The notes beneath the pieces are model-generated. The model saw only the letters and a program-made list of their open reading frames with translations. It ran no database searches and had not been told where the DNA came from. A stretch of DNA of 64,000 bases from Thermoleophilia bacterium (lineage in GTDB: Bacteria > Actinomycetota > Thermoleophilia > Gaiellales > Gaiellaceae), in assembly GCA_023382435.1 (NCBI GenBank), contig JAHDVS010000003.1:1-64000 (forward strand), read 5' to 3'. The position numbers and the translations under genes are program-made. Shown in pieces: positions 61,077 to 64,000 of this stretch; position 1 is the stretch's first letter, and every line of letters begins with the position of its first letter.

Positions 61077-62374
61077 CCGACGAGCTCCCTCGCCACATGG
61101 ATGAGGCAACGCGTCCCGAGCTCGAGATCGTCCACGGAGACGCGCTCGTCGGCGGAGTGCACGAGCGACGCGGCCAGGTCGGCCGCCATCGCCCGCATCG
61201 GGAAGAAGCCGTACGCGACCGTGCCGAAGGCCTCGCGCAGGTAGTGGCTGTCGGTGAAGCCGGCCAGCAGCGTCGGCACGAGTGCGGCCCCCGGGTCCTC
61301 CCTGGCGATGAACGATTCGAGCGCGTCCCGCAGGGGCGTGTCGAACGCGGAGCGGCTGCCCCCGACATGCTCGAGCCACTCGAGCTCGTAGTCGCCGTCG
61401 CCGAGCGCCTCGCGGATCGCCGCCTCGACCCGGGACTGCGACTCGCCGGGCAGGAGCCGGCAGTCGCAGACCACCTCGCAGCTACCGGGGATCACGTTCT
61501 GCTTGTCGGAGGCGGCGATCTGGGTCGGAGACACGGTCGCTCTGAGCATCGGCTCCACCATTGCCCCGGGGCGCGCTCCGAGCTTCGACAGGCGCGCCAG
61601 CACGTCTGCGGGGGCGGGGACGTCCCCGAGCACGGCCTCGAGGAAGGCTCGCGTCTCCGGCAGGAGCGTGATCTCCGTCTCGACGCGCTCGAGCCGACCG
61701 ATCAGCCGCGCCGCCTTCACGAGCGCGTTGTCCCCGACCGCCGGCATCGACGCATGCCCGCTTCGCCCGGAGACTCGCAGCCGAAACGGCGAGGTCGCCT
61801 TCTCGGATGTGGCGCACAGGTAGAGAGCCTTGCCGCCCAGCTCGATCCGGTCGCCACCGCCTTCGTTGACGCACCAGGTCGCCCGAACGGCCTCGGGGTG
61901 CTCCGTGCAGAGCCACGAAAGCCCGAAGTCCTCGCCCACCTCCTCGTCGGCGGTCGCCGCGAACACCAGGTCGCCGGTCGGCTCGAATCCCTCGCGAGCG
62001 AGCGTCGCCAGCGCGACCGCCGAGGCCGCGACCTGGCCCTTCATGTCGAGCGCGCCCCTGCCCCAGATCTGCCCGTCCCTGAGCTCGCCGGACCACGGGT
62101 CGACCGACCACTCGACCGGATCGGCAAGCACGGTGTCGGTGTGGGAGAGGAAGAGCAGCCGCGGCGCAGCCGGGTCGCGGCCGGGTATCCGCGCCACGAG
62201 ATTCGCACGCTCAGGCACCCTCGTGTGGAGGCTGCACTCGATGCCGTGACTCTCCAGGTAGGCGCGTAGGAGCTCCGCCGCCCGCGTCTCGTTTCCCGGC
62301 GGATTGACGGTGTCGAGGCGCAGGAGCTCCCGCAGGAGCGCGGTCACCTCGTCTCGCAGCGAGACCGCGGCCAT
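61073..62374 (-). CDS. M20 family metallopeptidase (ArgE/DapE/ACY1-like)
   Basis: A two-zinc hydrolase that removes acyl groups or terminal residues from amino acids or peptides. Zinc-site motifs are LFLSHTDTVLAD, GRGALDMKGQVAAS (Asp bridge) and TADEEVGEDFG (catalytic Glu pair); a C-terminal FTDSHYLREAFG carries the last His. The dimerisation lid (SGRSGHASMPAVGDNA) is complete. ATG 62374 gives 433 aa and lies 6 nt after TATGCT. The substrate is not determinable. Confidence 0.85.
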   Translation of the reverse strand: MAAVSLRDEVTALLRELLRLDTVNPPGNETRAAELLRAYLESHGIECSLHTRVPERANLVARIPGRDPAAPRLLFLSHTDTVLADPVEWSVDPWSGELRDGQIWGRGALDMKGQVAASAVALATLAREGFEPTGDLVFAATADEEVGEDFGLSWLCTEHPEAVRATWCVNEGGGDRIELGGKALYLCATSEKATSPFRLRVSGRSGHASMPAVGDNALVKAARLIGRLERVETEITLLPETRAFLEAVLGDVPAPADVLARLSKLGARPGAMVEPMLRATVSPTQIAASDKQNVIPGSCEVVCDCRLLPGESQSRVEAAIREALGDGDYELEWLEHVGGSRSAFDTPLRDALESFIAREDPGAALVPTLLAGFTDSHYLREAFGTVAYGFFPMRAMAADLAASLVHSADERVSVDDLELGTRCLIHVARELVG

Positions 62375-62395
62375 CGAGTCAGCATACTTCGAGCG
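62375..62395. promoter_or_regulatory. Divergent leaderless promoters with overlapping -10 elements (M20 peptidase and rarA)
   Basis: In AGCATACT (62381-62388) the minus strand reads TATGCT (62386-62381), 6 nt before ATG 62374. The plus strand reads CATACT (62383-62388), 7 nt before ATG 62396. Four base pairs are shared, so the 21-bp gap holds both promoters. Confidence 0.55.
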
Positions 62396-63631
62396 ATGAG
62401 CGACCTGTTCTCGGACGCGGCCGCGGAGCGCCTGCCCGGCGTCGGCCCGCTCGCGAGCCGACTGCGCCCGGCCACCCTCGGCGAACTCGTCGGACAGCGG
62501 CACGTCGCGGGGCCCGGCTCGGCGCTCGCGCTCGCGATCACCGGGGATCGCGTCCCCTCCTGCGTCTTCTTCGGCCCGCCCGGGAGCGGCAAGACGACGC
62601 TCGCGCGGATCGTCGCCTCCGCCACGGGGGCGGTCTTCGAGGAGCTCTCGGCGGTTTCGGCCACGGTCGCCGACGTACGCGGCGTGCTCGCGCGTGCTCG
62701 CGAGCGTCTCGGAGCCGAGGGCCGGCGAACGATCCTGTTTCTCGACGAGATCCACCGCTTCAACAAGGCCCAGCAGGACGCCCTCCTGCCCGCGGTCGAG
62801 GAGGGGGTGGTGGTGCTGATCGGCGCGACCACCGAGAACCCGTACTACGAAGTCAATGCCGCGTTGCTCTCACGCTGCCAGGTCTACGAGCTCGAGCCGC
62901 TCGCGGAGGAGGAGCTCGCCGTGATCGCCCGTCGCGGCGCCGCGGAGCTCGGAATCGAGCTCCCCGAGGAGCTCGTGACGCTGGTTGCCCGCCGCGCGGG
63001 CGGGGACGCGCGGGCCGCCCTGAACATCGTCGAGCTCGCCGTGCGCACTGCCACGGCCGAGAACCGGCCCGTCGAGGAGAGTCACGTGGAGGACGCGGCG
63101 CGCAAGCGGCCGCTCGTCTACGACAAGAGCGGCAGCGCGCACTACGACTTCGCGTCCGCGTTCATCAAGTCGCTGCGCGGCTCCGACCCCGACGCGGCCG
63201 TCTACTACCTGGCGGCGATGCTCGAGGCCGGAGAGGATCCCCGATTTCTCGCGCGGCGGATGATCATCTTCGCTTCCGAGGACGTCGGTAACGCCGACCC
63301 GCAGGCGCTGCTCGTGGCCGTCGCCGCGGCGCGAGCGCTCGAGCAGGTGGGCCTGCCGGAGGCCCGCCTGAACCTCGCCCAGGCCGCCCTCTACCTCGCC
63401 CTGGCCGCCAAGTCGAACGCCGTTTTGACCGCGCTCTCGGCAGCCGCGAGGGACGTGCGCGAGCACGGCGCCCTGCGCCCGCCGCGCTCGCTGCGGGACG
63501 CCCACCATCCCGGCTCGCGGCGGCTCGGCCGCGGCGAGGGCTACATCTACCCGCACGACGACCCGCGTGGCTTCGACGCCGACCATCTCCCCGAGGAGCT
63601 CAGAGGCCGGGTCTACTACGATCCCCCGTGA
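62396..63631 (+). CDS. rarA: Replication-associated recombination protein A (MgsA/RarA AAA+ ATPase)
   Basis: RarA acts at stalled replication forks and single-stranded gaps. Its 411 aa carry RPATLGELVGQRHV, Walker A FGPPGSGKTTLAR, Walker B ILFLDEIHRFNKAQQDALLP, sensor GATTENPYYEVNAALLSR, and the C-terminal tetramerisation region (DFASAFIKSLRGSDPDAAVY, MIIFASEDVGNADPQAL). ATG start next to a leaderless promoter. Confidence 0.93.
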   Translation: MSDLFSDAAAERLPGVGPLASRLRPATLGELVGQRHVAGPGSALALAITGDRVPSCVFFGPPGSGKTTLARIVASATGAVFEELSAVSATVADVRGVLARARERLGAEGRRTILFLDEIHRFNKAQQDALLPAVEEGVVVLIGATTENPYYEVNAALLSRCQVYELEPLAEEELAVIARRGAAELGIELPEELVTLVARRAGGDARAALNIVELAVRTATAENRPVEESHVEDAARKRPLVYDKSGSAHYDFASAFIKSLRGSDPDAAVYYLAAMLEAGEDPRFLARRMIIFASEDVGNADPQALLVAVAAARALEQVGLPEARLNLAQAALYLALAAKSNAVLTALSAAARDVREHGALRPPRSLRDAHHPGSRRLGRGEGYIYPHDDPRGFDADHLPEELRGRVYYDPP

Positions 63632-63633
63632 GC

Positions 63634-63649
63634 GCCGGGCTCGCCCGGC
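63634..63649 (+). terminator. Short hairpin between rarA and tRNA-Phe
   Basis: GCCGGGC (63634-63640) and GCCCGGC (63643-63649) with a 2-nt centre follow the rarA stop by 2 bp. No U-tract. It ends directly at the tRNA -10. Confidence 0.45.
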
Positions 63650-63655
63650 TACACT
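63650..63655 (+). promoter_or_regulatory. -10 element TACACT of tRNA-Phe
   Basis: TACACT ends 10 nt before the first base of the mature tRNA. A -35 is not clear. Confidence 0.45.
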
Positions 63656-63665
63656 TCCTCGGCTC

Positions 63666-63738
63666 GGCGAGGTAGCTCAGCTGGTAGAGCACGCGGCTGA
63701 AAACCGCGGTGTCGCCGGTTCAAGTCCGGCCCTCGCCA
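63666..63738 (+). tRNA. tRNA-Phe, anticodon GAA
   Basis: A 73-nt cloverleaf: acceptor GGCGAGG/CCTCGCC with discriminator A, D arm GCTC/GAGC, anticodon stem CGCGG/CCGCG with loop CTGAAAA, T arm GCCGG/CCGGC with TTCAAGT. The anticodon GAA reads Phe codons. CCA is not encoded. Confidence 0.95.
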
Positions 63739-63741
63739 CTC

Positions 63742-64000
63742 TTGCCCCCGGTCTTTCTCGTCCTCGCGGCGATCGCGTCCGTCCAGTTCGGAGCCGCGCT
63801 CGCCGCGACGCTGTTCTCCGAGGTCGGCCCCGGCGGCGCCGTCTTCCTGCGGGTCGCGATCGCCGCCGCCCTGCTCGCGGCCCTCTGGCGCCCCAGCGTC
63901 CGCGGCCGGGCTCGGGCCGACCTCGCGCTCGCCGCGGCGTTCGGGGTCGTCCTCGGCGCGATGAACCTCCTCTTCTACCTCGCGATCGACCGGCTCGCAC
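63742..64000 (+). CDS. EamA/DMT-family exporter (partial, N-terminal part)
   Basis: The reading frame after the tRNA gives PPVFLVLAAIASVQFGAALA and, later, LGAMNLLFYLAIDRLA, the opening helices of EamA/RhtA-type exporters (amino-acid or related metabolite efflux). It starts at TTG 63742, 3 nt after the tRNA, and runs off the window after 86 codons. No other in-frame ATG or GTG start precedes the first helix, so the TTG is likely but unproven. Confidence 0.7.
   Translation, partial: MPPVFLVLAAIASVQFGAALAATLFSEVGPGGAVFLRVAIAAALLAALWRPSVRGRARADLALAAAFGVVLGAMNLLFYLAIDRLA

Noticed and set aside
63677-64000. Minus-strand ORF ending RAGLEPATPRFSAACSTS
   Set aside because: The end is the antisense translation of tRNA-Phe and the rest is the shadow of the EamA gene.

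Overview
This is a high-GC (roughly 70 %) bacterial chromosome segment with short intergenic gaps, many GTG starts and overlapping stop/start codons. Several features fit an Actinomycetota lineage outside the classical groups, for example Thermoleophilia (Gaiellales or Solirubrobacterales): CIRCE-type heat-shock control, a complete nuoA-N operon, a futalosine-pathway MqnD, and Mrp without a CxxC motif. The assignment is an inference; no rRNA is present to test it.

Layout. 1-3370 is a loose, accessory-looking stretch. It holds a CDF metal transporter without its C-terminal domain, an alpha/alpha-toroid protein, a small membrane protein and a decayed L-isoaspartate methyltransferase, with five copies of a ~37-bp repeat in the gaps. 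3370-10081 holds a phosphodiesterase-like protein, a diacylglycerol-kinase-like lipid kinase, a class III aminotransferase, and a molybdate operon (modC, modB, modA and a HTH-TOBE regulator) whose promoter region is packed with palindromes. 10110-16029 holds aldehyde dehydrogenase and thiolase, mqnD, a DtxR/MntR-type regulator, two small unknown genes with a shared divergent promoter, an ornithine-cyclodeaminase-like gene and a tRNA-Arg. 16020-25723 holds ygfZ, an S15-type hydrolase, and an S66 carboxypeptidase beside a five-gene peptide ABC importer. 25782-27759 is groES-groEL under two CIRCE operators.

27975-36343 holds an ASCH protein, a zinc-ribbon protein, a 2-oxoacid dehydrogenase operon (E1 alpha, E1 beta, E2) running into lipB and lipA, fumC, and an unusual regulator. 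That regulator joins a KaiC/RecA-like domain without its Walker A lysine to a HTH and a cupin. 36354-38172 holds an FNR-type reductase and an A-type Fe-S carrier. 38319-52338 is the complete 14-gene complex I operon nuoA-N. 52345-64000 holds a pilin-like gene, a truncated hydrolase fragment, mrp, an inositol-monophosphatase-like gene, a DUF1015 gene, a YhaM-like nuclease, a shortened YchF-like GTPase, methylmalonyl-CoA epimerase, a short FtsH-like protease, a DUF1385 gene, an M20 peptidase, rarA, a tRNA-Phe and the start of an EamA exporter.

How it fits together. The core is aerobic energy metabolism: menaquinone precursor synthesis (mqnD), 2-oxoacid oxidation with its own lipoylation genes, fumarase, an electron-transfer reductase, Fe-S assembly proteins (erpA, ygfZ, mrp) and NADH dehydrogenase. 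A second theme is import of molybdate and peptides.

The most striking pattern is regulatory. At 17 genes a TANNNT-like hexamer (CATACT at one) ends 6 to 8 nt before the chosen start codon, eight of them at exactly 7 nt. This points to widespread leaderless mRNAs, including three back-to-back gene pairs whose -10 elements overlap.
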